DNA of 20,707 bases from an uncultured Eubacterium sp. (GCA_910589045.1 CAJUSH010000050.1:1-20707); one strand, 5' to 3'; shown: positions 7,160-15,276, numbered from the stretch's first letter. The notes: generated by a model not told the origin, from the sequence alone. Program-made: numbers and translations.

Positions 7160-10092
7160 CAAAATAAATCCTCCAAATGTAAAAACAGCTCCGCTTCCTT
7201 TGTCAGCATATCCTCGTTTCCGATGACGCAGATGCACGCATCCGCCAGGATGCACTTCACAAGGGGCTCCAGGGCGCGGATATCCGCGGGAGACGCCGCA
7301 AGCACCTCATCCCGCTCACGCTGAATATCCTTATCGCTGACACCGGAAAGGTATGCACTGATGGAACGGCTTCCCTTTGCAGACGGCGGAAGCGGCGCGT
7401 CCAGACTGCTGATCGTTCCGATAATATATTTTGTCATATCCCGCTCATCCACATCAAAATCATGCAGATACGCAGGAATACCCTCAAAAATCTCGTTCGT
7501 CCTTGTGAGATTCGGATCGCGGTAGGATGAAAAATAGGAATCCCCGTTGCGCCCGAAACCGCTCATGCAGCCGTAGGCGCCGCCCTGCACACGGATATTC
7601 AGCCAGAGGTAATCGTAATTTAAGATTACCCGCAGAATCTTCAGGGCACCGGTATAGGGAAAGCCTGCCTTTCTGAAATTGCCGCCGCGGGAAACGTACT
7701 GGATCTGCGCCGCATCCTTAAAGCCCTCGTTTCTTTTTTCCAGCTGCATCACAAGGGAGCCTTCGCTCTTCGCCTGTTTGGGAAGCACCCGGCCGAGCGC
7801 TTCCAGCTCGGGGACAAGCGCATCCTGCAGCTCTTTGTCAACTGTAAGGCTCACAAGCATGTGATCGGTGACAAATATATTTTCGATCAGGTATGCCAGC
7901 TTTTCCCTGAGCGCATCCTTTCGCGCTTCAAAATTGCCCTCCAGCTCGCAGATCAGCCGGTAGAGCGCCACGCCGCCCACCGCGTCGTTAAAATATCCCG
8001 ACGGTGAAAAATAAGACATGGCGCGCAGGGCGGACACGGTGTGTCCCGCAGTCGTCATACTCATCTCCAGACGCGACTTTACCTGCGCCAGAATTTCATA
8101 CAGACGCTTGTCGTCCAAGAGCCTGGTGCTGTGAAGAATCTCGTTTACAAGCGCAAACGCCCGGGACAGGTTGTTTTTGAGCACCTTCACGCTCACCTCG
8201 TAGCGCGCGTCAAACTGCTCCCTATCCTCCGCATTGACATAGATATTCAGCGCCGAGGAGATTCCGCCGGTGTAAAGGTTGATCTCGTTGGCAAGCTCAC
8301 TGTAGCCGTAATGCTCCGTATCCATGTAGCCCAGCACCGACTTGAGCACGCCCAGATACGGCAGATCCTCCGCAGACAGATGATTCAGCCCGAACATCAG
8401 ATTCACATAATAAATGCCGTTTGTCCCCACGTCGTGGCAGACAACCGGAAGCCCGGCCATCGTGCATGTCTCATTGCACAGAGGCGCCGCCTCCTTTTTC
8501 ACGTCCTCCCGCCGCAGGAGGGGAAGCTTTTCCAGATCCTCCTTCGGGGACGGCTCGGACTGATATTCCTTTAAATCCGCGGTGCGCTGGATAAACCCGC
8601 GCATATTTTTCTCGCTCAGCGTTTTTTTGTAATCTGCCAGCCTCTGCTCCAGTGCCCGCTCATTCTCCGCTGTCAGACCCTTTTTCGGACGGACTACAAT
8701 TAACGAGGCATGGGTGTTGTCCAGCAGCCACACCTTCACCAGCTCCTCAAAATAGCCGGTATCCTGCTCGAGCTGCTCCCGCAGAAATGCAAACACCTCC
8801 CCTGCCTCCAGATGCAAAAAGGGCTTCGACTCATCGTAAAGCCAGCTGTCCATGCACTGCAGGCCGTAGATCAGTCCCTTCGGATAGGAGCCGAAATCCG
8901 CCTCGCGGTACTTAAATTCCGCGCTGTTGATGCCCGCAAGCAGCGCCTTTTTGTTGATACCCTGCTCGATCTGCTGCGCAAGTGTCTCCCGGATGACCTG
9001 CAGAAACCGCTCCCGGTCCGACTCGTTGGCATTTTTCGCCACCACCGAAAAGATCGGCTGATACGTAGAATTATCATAGGAGCTAATGATATCCTTACCG
9101 ATGCCCGCATCCAGCAGCGCCTGCTTTAACGGTGCGCCCGGTGCGCCTAAAAGCGCGTAATCCAAAATATCAAATGCGACATAGTACTCCTTGTTCAGCA
9201 CCGTATCCACCGCGGCGTTGTAGGCGAGATAGGCGTTGTTTTCCGTCGACTCGCTGCTGGCGATGGGATAATCCTTCGTGATCTCCACCGGCTCCGAAAA
9301 AGGCTTCTGCAGCTCGATCTGGGAATCCACCGGCTGGATGCTGTAATCCGAGAGGTAATTTTCATCGATCCAGGCCAGCTTCTGCGCCATATCCATATCC
9401 CCGTAGAGATAAATATAGCAGTTGCTTGGATGATAATAATGCCTGTGGAAATCCAGATACTCCTCATAGGAAAGCTCCGGTATCACGTCCGGGTCACCGC
9501 CGGACTCGTTCGCATAGGTCGTATCCGGAAACAGAGAATTTAAAATCACCCGATCCAGCACGCCCTCCGGAGAGGAAAACGCACCCTTCATCTCATTGTA
9601 CACCACACCGTTGATGGTGAGCGGCCCGTCCATCTCCTCCAGCTCGTAGTGCCACCCCTCCTGTAAGAAAATCTCTTCGAAGTGATAGATGTTCGGATGG
9701 AACACCGCATCCAGATAGACATGCATCAGATTCTGAAAATCCTTGTCATTACAGCTCGCCACGGGGTAAACCGTCTTATCGGGATACGTCATGGCGTTTA
9801 AAAACGTGTTCAGTGAGCCCTTTGCAAGCTCCACAAACGGATCCTTCACCGGAAAATGCTCCGATCCGCACAGCACCGTGTGCTCAATAATATGCGGCAC
9901 TCCGGTCGAATTTTCCACAGGTGTGCGGAATGCGATGTAAAAAACCTTGTTCTCATCGTCATTCTCCACCAATGCCACATGCGCACCGCTTTTTTTGTGC
10001 CGCAGCAGTGTGCCCTTAGAACCGAGATCGCGAAGCTCTTCCCCGCCAATCACCTCATATGCCGTCAAACCTGAAATCTGTTCGCTGTTCAA
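7159..10092 (-). CDS. M16C family metallopeptidase (PreP-like)
   Basis: A zinc metallopeptidase of the insulinase superfamily, presequence-protease branch, expected to degrade peptides inside a closed chamber. I start it at TTG 10092-10090, giving 977 residues, because GGAGG (10105-10101) lies exactly eight bases upstream and the protein then opens close to the family's LTAYEVI. In this numbering the zinc site is HIIEH (His67, Glu70, His71) with distal Glu167 in VVYNEMKGAFSSPEG. The 100-residue spacing between first His and distal Glu matches PreP. The C-terminal half has the substrate-binding RVQGGAYG. Upstream ATGs at 10107, 10149, 10266 and 10296 lack good sites, and the last two lie in the csp terminator. 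Overlaps era by one base. No signal peptide is seen, so it is probably cytosolic. Confidence 0.93.
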   Translation of the reverse strand: MNSEQISGLTAYEVIGGEELRDLGSKGTLLRHKKSGAHVALVENDDENKVFYIAFRTPVENSTGVPHIIEHTVLCGSEHFPVKDPFVELAKGSLNTFLNAMTYPDKTVYPVASCNDKDFQNLMHVYLDAVFHPNIYHFEEIFLQEGWHYELEEMDGPLTINGVVYNEMKGAFSSPEGVLDRVILNSLFPDTTYANESGGDPDVIPELSYEEYLDFHRHYYHPSNCYIYLYGDMDMAQKLAWIDENYLSDYSIQPVDSQIELQKPFSEPVEITKDYPIASSESTENNAYLAYNAAVDTVLNKEYYVAFDILDYALLGAPGAPLKQALLDAGIGKDIISSYDNSTYQPIFSVVAKNANESDRERFLQVIRETLAQQIEQGINKKALLAGINSAEFKYREADFGSYPKGLIYGLQCMDSWLYDESKPFLHLEAGEVFAFLREQLEQDTGYFEELVKVWLLDNTHASLIVVRPKKGLTAENERALEQRLADYKKTLSEKNMRGFIQRTADLKEYQSEPSPKEDLEKLPLLRREDVKKEAAPLCNETCTMAGLPVVCHDVGTNGIYYVNLMFGLNHLSAEDLPYLGVLKSVLGYMDTEHYGYSELANEINLYTGGISSALNIYVNAEDREQFDARYEVSVKVLKNNLSRAFALVNEILHSTRLLDDKRLYEILAQVKSRLEMSMTTAGHTVSALRAMSYFSPSGYFNDAVGGVALYRLICELEGNFEARKDALREKLAYLIENIFVTDHMLVSLTVDKELQDALVPELEALGRVLPKQAKSEGSLVMQLEKRNEGFKDAAQIQYVSRGGNFRKAGFPYTGALKILRVILNYDYLWLNIRVQGGAYGCMSGFGRNGDSYFSSYRDPNLTRTNEIFEGIPAYLHDFDVDERDMTKYIIGTISSLDAPLPPSAKGSRSISAYLSGVSDKDIQRERDEVLAASPADIRALEPLVKCILADACICVIGNEDMLTKEAELFLHLEDLF

Positions 10093-10100
10093 TCCTGCGT

Positions 10101-10105
10101 CCTCC
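10101..10105 (-). promoter_or_regulatory. Ribosome binding site deciding a TTG start
   Basis: GGAGG on the minus strand, eight bases before TTG 10092. It lies immediately after the nearest ATG (10107), so it cannot serve that codon. This favours TTG initiation for the M16C peptidase. Confidence 0.75.
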
Positions 10106-10121
10106 ATATCTTGTTGCTGTC

Positions 10122-10136
10122 CGGAGCCCTGCTCCG
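10122..10136 (-). other. Hairpin in the M16C peptidase leader
   Basis: A perfect CGGAGC-AGG-GCTCCG stem-loop lies about 30 bases before the TTG start. A second perfect 6-bp hairpin (ATCCGG / CCGGAT) is at 10223-10228 / 10236-10241. Neither is followed by a T-run. I see no well-formed promoter between the csp terminator and the start codon. Confidence 0.45.
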
Positions 10137-10253
10137 AACAATTTTCCATATTATTTCCATTATTGTTTGTATCTATACCTGCCGTACCTGTCCGCGGCCC
10201 TTCTGCTGTGCCAGATACTTTTATCCGGAAATAGCCCGGATCCCCCATACGAT

Positions 10254-10286
10254 GAAAAACGGTCATCCCGCAGTGGAATGACCGTT
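10254..10286 (-). terminator. Intrinsic terminator of the cold-shock gene
   Basis: On the minus strand a perfect 9-bp stem AACGGTCAT / ATGACCGTT (10286-10278 / 10266-10258) runs straight into a T tract (10259-10255). It lies about 30 bases after the csp stop codon. It also rules out the two longest start choices of the M16C peptidase. Confidence 0.9.
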
Positions 10287-10315
10287 CCTTTTGCAAACAA
10301 AAATATTGTGGCTGA

Positions 10316-10516
10316 TTAGATTCTTGTCACGTTTGCTGCCTGGGGGCCTTTCTCACCCTCTACAACCTCGAACTCAACCTTCTCGCCATCCTTCAATTCC
10401 TTGAAGCCGTCCATATTCAACGCTGAAAAATGAACAAATACTTCGTTGCCGGCTTCGTCAGAAATAAATCCGTAGCCTTTTTTTGCATTAAACCATTTTA
10501 CAGTTCCCTGCTGCAT
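10316..10516 (-). CDS. CspA-family cold-shock protein
   Basis: A 66-residue single cold-shock domain, an RNA/ssDNA chaperone that melts mRNA structure. Length and sequence are canonical: MQQGTVKWFNAKKGYGFI at the start, RNP1 KGYGFI (13-18) and RNP2 VFVHF (26-30). The ATG at 10516 follows TAGGAGG. The gene has its own promoter and terminator, so it is monocistronic. Its leader of about 75 nt contains a hairpin. Csp names vary between species and I do not assign a numbered symbol. Confidence 0.97.
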   Translation of the reverse strand: MQQGTVKWFNAKKGYGFISDEAGNEVFVHFSALNMDGFKELKDGEKVEFEVVEGEKGPQAANVTRI

Positions 10517-10557
10517 AATACTTCCTCCTAAACTCTATGAGATATTGCTATAAATTG

Positions 10558-10578
10558 CACGTCCAATTTTTAGGCGTG
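10558..10578 (-). other. Hairpin in the csp leader
   Basis: On the minus strand CACGCC pairs with GG(A)CGTG around an A/T-rich loop, with one bulged base. It is in the predicted 5' leader about 45 bases before the csp start. Cold-shock mRNAs often carry temperature-sensitive leader structures, but that role is only inferred here. Confidence 0.4.
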
Positions 10579-10597
10579 TTATTTTACTAACATAATC

Positions 10598-10626
10598 AAA
10601 CTAGCATAATCTGGGAAATTTGTCAA
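10598..10626 (-). promoter_or_regulatory. Strong sigma-A promoter of the cold-shock gene
   Basis: A consensus TTGACA (10626-10621) is followed after exactly 17 bases by TAGTTT (10603-10598), with a TGC extended -10 element. The predicted start is near 10591, giving a leader of about 75 nt. Confidence 0.8.
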
Positions 10627-10658
10627 TTCTTTTTAGCAATAATTCTCATTTTTTGTGT

Positions 10659-10689
10659 AAAAGTTGTTACTTTTCGCGTCCGCGACGCG
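10659..10689 (-). other. Two consecutive hairpins after the mscS-family gene
   Basis: Right after the stop codon at 10702 come a perfect CGCGTC-GCG-GACGCG stem-loop (10689-10675) and then a perfect AAAAGT-AACA-ACTTTT stem-loop (10674-10659). They may end the upstream transcript, but neither is followed by a T-run, so this is not a textbook intrinsic terminator. Confidence 0.5.
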
Positions 10690-10701
10690 CGCGAAGAAAG
10701 T

Positions 10702-11595
10702 CTACTTCACATGCACATCCAGCTGCGGATAGGCAATCTCGATGCCCGCCCGATCCAAAGAAAGCTTAATCTGCTCATTTAACTCCCACTGCTCATCCCA
10801 GTACTGCTCCGGGTCTGTCCAGACCCGCACGCACAGCTTCACGCTGCTTTGCGCAAGCTCCCGCACGAGCACTGCAGGCGGATCGCTTTTCAAATAGTGC
10901 CCGGATTTCTCCGCCACCTCCAGCAGTACTTTTTTTGCCTTCTGCAGGTCGGCATCGTAAGCGATATCCACGACAACATCCAGCCTGCGCCTGCCGCTTT
11001 TTGAGATGTTCGTAATGCTGCTGTTGGAAAGTGTGCCGTTGGGAATAGCGATGGTTTTTTCGTCGCCGGTGAGAAGCGTTGTATAAAAAACGGAAATCTC
11101 CTGCACATAGCCCTCCATACCGCCGCCGGATTCGATGATATAGTCGCCCACGCCAAAGGGCTGTAAGAGCAAAATAAGCACGCCGCCCGCGAAATTGGAA
11201 AGGCTTCCCTGGAGCGCCAGTCCCATCGTCAGCCCCGCGGAGCCGAGCACCGCGACCACCGATGCAGCCGTGACCCCGAAAAATCCGAGAATCATCAAAA
11301 TCAGGGCAAAATAGCCCATATATTTGGCAAGGCCGTCCAGAAACTGCTGCACGCCCTCGTCAACGCTGTGGCGGGTCATCGTTCTTTTGAGCATTTTGCG
11401 AAGCCAGCGGATGATGCGCCCGCCGATGACATACACCAGCACGGCACCAATCACGGACAATGCAAAGCCGATCAGCTCCGGAACCATATCCTTCAGATAG
11501 GACTCCAACAGCGACCAGTCCCTGCCCTCCGTCCCCGGCTCAGAAAGCTGCGCTAAAGTTTCCGTAACGAAATCCGTCATCACGTTCTCTTCCAT
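10702..11595 (-). CDS. MscS-family small-conductance mechanosensitive channel
   Basis: A 297-residue integral membrane channel that would open under membrane tension to relieve osmotic stress. Predicted helices are at about 40-60, 92-110 and a pore helix near 112-145. The last contains the Gly/Ala-rich packing pattern GSAGLTMGLALQGSLSNFAGG typical of MscS TM3, followed by LLLQPFGVGDYI and a cytoplasmic beta/vestibule domain to the C-terminus. An acidic N-terminal stretch of about 30 residues precedes TM1. The ATG at 11595 has AAAGGATC upstream. An ATG five codons inside is an alternative start. It follows the DUF1015 gene after 103 bases and is unrelated to serine synthesis in role. Confidence 0.94.
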   Translation of the reverse strand: MEENVMTDFVTETLAQLSEPGTEGRDWSLLESYLKDMVPELIGFALSVIGAVLVYVIGGRIIRWLRKMLKRTMTRHSVDEGVQQFLDGLAKYMGYFALILMILGFFGVTAASVVAVLGSAGLTMGLALQGSLSNFAGGVLILLLQPFGVGDYIIESGGGMEGYVQEISVFYTTLLTGDEKTIAIPNGTLSNSSITNISKSGRRRLDVVVDIAYDADLQKAKKVLLEVAEKSGHYLKSDPPAVLVRELAQSSVKLCVRVWTDPEQYWDEQWELNEQIKLSLDRAGIEIAYPQLDVHVK

Positions 11596-11698
11596 AGCCG
11601 CCTGATCCTTTCACAATTTTTAATCTGTCCACCGTGATACAAAAAATGCTGCGCCCCTCACGCCGCCTGCCATGCCGTCGGAAGGCATACGCCCGTCT
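11596..11698 (-). other. DUF1015 to mscS-family spacer
   Basis: No gene is seen. On the minus strand there is an ATGCC-TTCCGAC-GGCAT hairpin (11688-11672), a G-rich stretch and then a run of six T (11646-11641). The hairpin and T-run are about 25 bases apart, so any terminator is imperfect. The ATGCCTTCCGA string also occurs in front of ilvB. Confidence 0.4.
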
Positions 11699-12940
11699 CT
11701 ATATTTCATGCACAAAAAGGCCGCTTCGCAGCTTCGGCTCGAACCATGTGGATTTTGGAGGCATTAAAAGCCCCGCATCCGCCACCGCAAACAGCTCCCG
11801 TATGCTGGTGGGGTACATCGCAAAGGCGCACACGCAGTCACCCGCGCCGCTGCAGCGCCGCTCCAGCTCATCCAGTCCCCGGATGCCGCCCACAAAATCG
11901 ATGCGCGCGTCCGTTTTCGGGTCTTCGATGCCAAGCACCGGGGCCAGCAAAAGCTCCTGCAAAAGAGATACGTCCAGCCCCCTCACCGGGTCTGTGCTCC
12001 GGTCCTGATCCTTTACCGTACACAGATACCACCTATCCGCCAGATACATGGAAAACTCGCCCTTCTCCGCCGGCCTGCGCTCCTGTCTGCCGATCTCCCG
12101 CACCTGAAAGATTTCCCGCACCTTCGCTAAAAATTCCTCCGCGGTCAGGCCGTTCAAATCTTTCACGACCCGGTTGTAATCCAGAATCATCAGCTCCTCG
12201 TCCGCAAACAAAACCGACAGGAAATAGTGAAACTCCTCCGTACCGTCAAAACCCGGATGCTCCTCCCGGCGTTTCAGGCCTACCTTCACCGCCGATGCGG
12301 CGCGGTGGTGTCCGTCCGCGATATAGATCTGCCCGATGCCGTTAAATGCTACCTGCAAGGTACGGATATCGGCTTCACGCGCGATCACCCACACCCGATG
12401 ACGCACACCGTCGTCGGCAGTGAAATCGTACACGGGCATTTCCCTTTTCACCTGCTTTGTCACTTTCCGGACCGTCTGGTCTGCCCGGTAAGCAAGAAAA
12501 ATCGGGCCGGTCTGTGCATTGCACGTATCGACATGGCGGATTCGGTCTTTTTCCTTGTCCGCACGGGTATTCTCGTGCTTTTTGATCACCCCGCGCTCAT
12601 AGTCGTCGATGGATGCGCAGGCGACGATTCCCGTCTGCACGCGCCCGTTCATCGTCAGCTCGTAGATGTAATAGCAGGGCGTCTCCTCCCGGAGAAAATC
12701 CCCCTTCTCCACCTTTTCCCACAGAAGCTCCCGCGCCTTCTCGTACACACAGGGCGCGTAAATGTCCACGGAATCATCAAACTGCGTCTCCGCGCGGTCT
12801 ATATTTAAGAAGGAATCCGGGTTGCCCTTTACGGCCTCCTTTGCCTCCTGTCTGCTGTAAACATCATAAGGCAAAGCGGCGATTGCCGCCGCCTTGCCCG
12901 CAATCGGCCGAATTGCCCGAAAAGGTCTTACATCTGCCAT
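11699..12940 (-). CDS. DUF1015 family protein (serine-operon associated)
   Basis: A 413-residue soluble protein of the DUF1015 family with no established biochemical activity. Family features are the opening DVRPFRAIRPIAGKA, the region PYDVYSRQEAKEAVKGNPDSFLNIDRAE at about 24-51 and the conserved YIADGHHRAASA with its D-G-H-H core, which could be a metal or active site. Its ATG overlaps the serA TAA by one base (TAATG), so it is translationally coupled to serA. I recall DUF1015 genes lying next to serA/serC in many Clostridia, which suggests a role linked to serine or phosphoglycerate metabolism. That link is inferred from context only. Confidence 0.93.
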   Translation of the reverse strand: MADVRPFRAIRPIAGKAAAIAALPYDVYSRQEAKEAVKGNPDSFLNIDRAETQFDDSVDIYAPCVYEKARELLWEKVEKGDFLREETPCYYIYELTMNGRVQTGIVACASIDDYERGVIKKHENTRADKEKDRIRHVDTCNAQTGPIFLAYRADQTVRKVTKQVKREMPVYDFTADDGVRHRVWVIAREADIRTLQVAFNGIGQIYIADGHHRAASAVKVGLKRREEHPGFDGTEEFHYFLSVLFADEELMILDYNRVVKDLNGLTAEEFLAKVREIFQVREIGRQERRPAEKGEFSMYLADRWYLCTVKDQDRSTDPVRGLDVSLLQELLLAPVLGIEDPKTDARIDFVGGIRGLDELERRCSGAGDCVCAFAMYPTSIRELFAVADAGLLMPPKSTWFEPKLRSGLFVHEI

Positions 12941-14103
12941 TATTTGATCACCCTCGCCTTAAACACGCCCGGCAAATTCGACATTTTTTCCACAACGTCT
13001 GCGGGAACCGGGGCGTCCACATCCATCATCGTGTAAGCAAAATCGCCCTTGCTCTTGTTCGACATATTGTCGATATTGACTCCGGCATCACCCAGACAAG
13101 CGGTGAAGGTTCCGATGGTTCCCTTCGCGTTTTTGTGCAGGAACGCGATGCGGCTTGCCGTCTGACATACGCCCATGTCGCAGCTCGGATAGTTTACGGA
13201 ATTTTTGATATTGCCGTTCTCCATATAATCGCGGATCTCCTGTACCGCCATTACCGCACAGTTGTCCTCGGACTCCTCCGTGGAAGCGCCCAGATGGGGA
13301 ATCACGATACAGCCCGGCTTGCCCGCCGTCATCGGATTTGCGAAATCGGATACGTATTTGCGCACCTTGCCCTCACCAAGCGCCGCTACCATCGCCTCCT
13401 CGTCCACGAGCAGGTCACGCGCAAAGTTTAAGACAACCGCTGTCGGCTTCATCATGGCGATGGCCTCCGCGCTGATCATCTTCTTTGTCGCATCCATGAG
13501 GGGAACATGGATCGTAATGTAATCGCACTCCCGGTAGATCGTCTCCGGGTCATTGATGTGCTTTACGTCCCTTGAAAGATTCCATGCGGCGTTGACCGAG
13601 ATATAGGGATCATAGCCGTACACCTCCATGCCGAAGTGGCGCGCAGTGTTCGCCACCTTAATGCCGATGGCCCCAAGACCGATGACACCCAGCTTTTTGC
13701 CCGCAAGCTCGGTGCCCGCAAAATTTTTCTTCTGCTTCTCCGCCGCCTTTGCGATGTCTGCGTTGTCCTTCTCGGACATGCACCAGTTAATGCCCCCTAC
13801 CACGTCACGGGCCGCCAGCAGCATGCCGGCAAACACAAGCTCCTTCACGCCGTTGGCATTTGCGCCGGGTGTGTTGAATACAACGATTCCCTTCTTTGCA
13901 CACTCCTCCAGCGGAATGTTGTTGACGCCGGCCCCGGCTCTTGCAACCGCCTCAAGCGTCTTTGGCAGCTCCAGCTCATGCATCGACGCAGAGCGCACAA
14001 GCACGGCCTGTGCGTCCTCCAGCGCGTCAGTCTTTTTGTAATCCTCCGTCAATAAATCCAGACCCACCCCTGCGATGGGATTTAAGCAAGTATATTTAAA
14101 CAT
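12940..14103 (-). CDS. serA: D-3-phosphoglycerate dehydrogenase
   Basis: First step of serine synthesis: oxidises 3-phosphoglycerate to 3-phosphohydroxypyruvate with NAD+. The start at 14103 gives 387 residues (MFKYTCLNPIAGVGLD). It lies one base after the serC stop, with its GAGGAG site inside the serC end, so the two are coupled. An N-terminal substrate domain is followed by a Rossmann fold with GLGAIG (142-147) and acidic Asp165 (YGYDP). Catalytic Arg229 (LNFARD) and His270 (IPHLGAST) are present. A C-terminal ACT domain (about 315-387, GDAGVNIDNM) may sense serine. The Glu of the usual D-V-F-x-x-E-P motif is not seen; the site reads S-D-F-A-N-P. Short SerA type. Confidence 0.96.
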   Translation of the reverse strand: MFKYTCLNPIAGVGLDLLTEDYKKTDALEDAQAVLVRSASMHELELPKTLEAVARAGAGVNNIPLEECAKKGIVVFNTPGANANGVKELVFAGMLLAARDVVGGINWCMSEKDNADIAKAAEKQKKNFAGTELAGKKLGVIGLGAIGIKVANTARHFGMEVYGYDPYISVNAAWNLSRDVKHINDPETIYRECDYITIHVPLMDATKKMISAEAIAMMKPTAVVLNFARDLLVDEEAMVAALGEGKVRKYVSDFANPMTAGKPGCIVIPHLGASTEESEDNCAVMAVQEIRDYMENGNIKNSVNYPSCDMGVCQTASRIAFLHKNAKGTIGTFTACLGDAGVNIDNMSNKSKGDFAYTMMDVDAPVPADVVEKMSNLPGVFKARVIK

Positions 14104-14104
14104 G

Positions 14105-15187
14105 TTACGCATTCTCCTCTTCAAACTTCTTCATAAATGTAACCAGTTTCTCAACACCTTCTATGGGCATTGCATTATAGATGGACGCGCGCATGCCGCC
14201 GACGGTGCGGTGTCCCTTCAGGTTCTCAAAACCAGCCGCCTTCGCCTCGGCCACAAATTTTGCATCCAGCTGTTCGTTGCCGGTCACGAAGGGCACATTC
14301 ATCAAAGAACGGTCCTCCTTGCGGACGGTTCCCTTAAAGAGCCTGCTCTGATCCAGAAAATCATAGAGGATCTTCGCCTTTTTCTCGTTGTGTTCCTTCA
14401 TCGCGGTCAGACCGCCCATCTTCTTAATCCACTTGAACACCTTGCCGCAGATATAGATGCCGTAGCAGGGCGGCGTGTTGTAAAGGCTGTCGTTATCCGC
14501 CTGTGTCTTGTATTTGAGCATCGTGGGCGTGCCGGGAAGCACGTCGTCCCGGATTAAATCCTCCCGGATAATGACAATGACAACACCCGCCGGCCCGATA
14601 TTTTTCTGCACGCCGCCGTAGATCACGCCGTACTTTGTCACGTCCACCGGCTCGGATAAAAAGCAGGAGGATACGTCCGCCACGAGGTCAATCCCCTTTG
14701 TATCGGGCAATGTATGGAATTTTGTACCGTAAATTGTGTTGTTCTCACAGATGTAAACATAGTCCATATCTTCGGTAATATTCAGATTCGAACAGTCGGG
14801 AATATAGGAAAAGGTCTCGTCCGCGGAGGATGCAAGCTCCACCGCCTCACCGTAAATTTTGCCCTCCTGAAACGCCTTCTTCGCCCACTGTCCGGTGAGA
14901 ATATAGCCTGCCTTTTTGTTTTTCATCAGGTTCATCGGAATCGCCGCAAACTGCTGTGACGCCCCGCCCTGCAAAAACAGTACCTTATAGTTATCGGGAA
15001 TGTTCATCAGCTCCCGAAGGTCGGCCTCCGCCTCCTTGATAATCGTATCGTACACCTTGGAGCGGTGGGACATCTCCATCACGGACATGCCGCAGCCCTT
15101 ATAATCCAGCATCTCGTCTGCTGCTTCCTTCAGTACCTCCTCCGGCAGCACCGCCGGTCCTGCAGAAAAATTGTATACTCTGCTCAT
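14105..15187 (-). CDS. serC: Phosphoserine aminotransferase
   Basis: Second step of serine synthesis: a PLP enzyme that transfers the amino group of glutamate to 3-phosphohydroxypyruvate. The 360 residues match the family. It opens with VYNFSAGPAVLPEEVL, and HRSK (41-44) and GGASQQF (74-80) bind phosphate and PLP. The PLP-binding lysine is Lys195 in YGGVQKNIGPAG. The C-terminus contains GHRTVGGMRASIYNAMP. The ATG at 15187 has AGGAGG ten bases upstream and overlaps the TGA of a 24-codon upstream frame as ATGA. serA follows after one base. serC, serA and DUF1015 form one coupled unit. Confidence 0.97.
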   Translation of the reverse strand: MSRVYNFSAGPAVLPEEVLKEAADEMLDYKGCGMSVMEMSHRSKVYDTIIKEAEADLRELMNIPDNYKVLFLQGGASQQFAAIPMNLMKNKKAGYILTGQWAKKAFQEGKIYGEAVELASSADETFSYIPDCSNLNITEDMDYVYICENNTIYGTKFHTLPDTKGIDLVADVSSCFLSEPVDVTKYGVIYGGVQKNIGPAGVVIVIIREDLIRDDVLPGTPTMLKYKTQADNDSLYNTPPCYGIYICGKVFKWIKKMGGLTAMKEHNEKKAKILYDFLDQSRLFKGTVRKEDRSLMNVPFVTGNEQLDAKFVAEAKAAGFENLKGHRTVGGMRASIYNAMPIEGVEKLVTFMKKFEEENA

Positions 15188-15258
15188 TGTTCTCTCCTCC
15201 TGATAATTGGTATCGGCACGCGCCGCCCTGCGTCACCTGCCTTATTTCCGGAAAGCAT
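15184..15258 (-). CDS. Candidate 24-codon leader ORF before serC
   Basis: A short frame with ATG at 15258-15256 preceded by AGGAGGAAGG. The product is small and basic, opening MLSGNKAGDAGRR and ending RRREQ. Its TGA overlaps the serC ATG as ATGA, the arrangement of translationally coupled genes. Its last part contains the serC ribosome binding site. The start codon lies in a hairpin, GGAAGGCA-CAGGGA-TGCTTTCC, which also involves its own ribosome site. I recognise no family. It could be a leader peptide or a chance frame. Confidence 0.4.
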   Translation of the reverse strand: MLSGNKAGDAGRRVPIPIIRRREQ

Positions 15259-15276
15259 CCCTGTGCCTTCCTCCTG
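15250..15276 (-). promoter_or_regulatory. Hairpin over the start of the serC leader ORF
   Basis: On the minus strand, AGGAGGAAGGCA (15276-15264) begins an 8-bp stem, GGAAGGCA pairing with TGCTTTCC through one G-U pair, with a six-base loop. It buries part of a ribosome binding site and the ATG at 15258. The same 12-base block starts a similar hairpin in front of ilvB at 17066-17108. Confidence 0.5.

Noticed and set aside
10093..10296. Longer N-terminus for the M16C peptidase
   Set aside because: The first part is the csp terminator and the rest contains hairpins and Asn/Gln-rich translation unlike the family. The upstream ATGs lack ribosome sites.
12613..13431. 272-codon plus-strand open frame
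   Set aside because: It is antisense to the DUF1015 gene and serA, with Arg/Pro/His-rich composition and no ribosome site or recognisable domain.
14104..14124. serA start seven codons upstream
   Set aside because: It would lie inside serC. The ATG at 14103 gives the family-like N-terminus and has a GAGGAG site.
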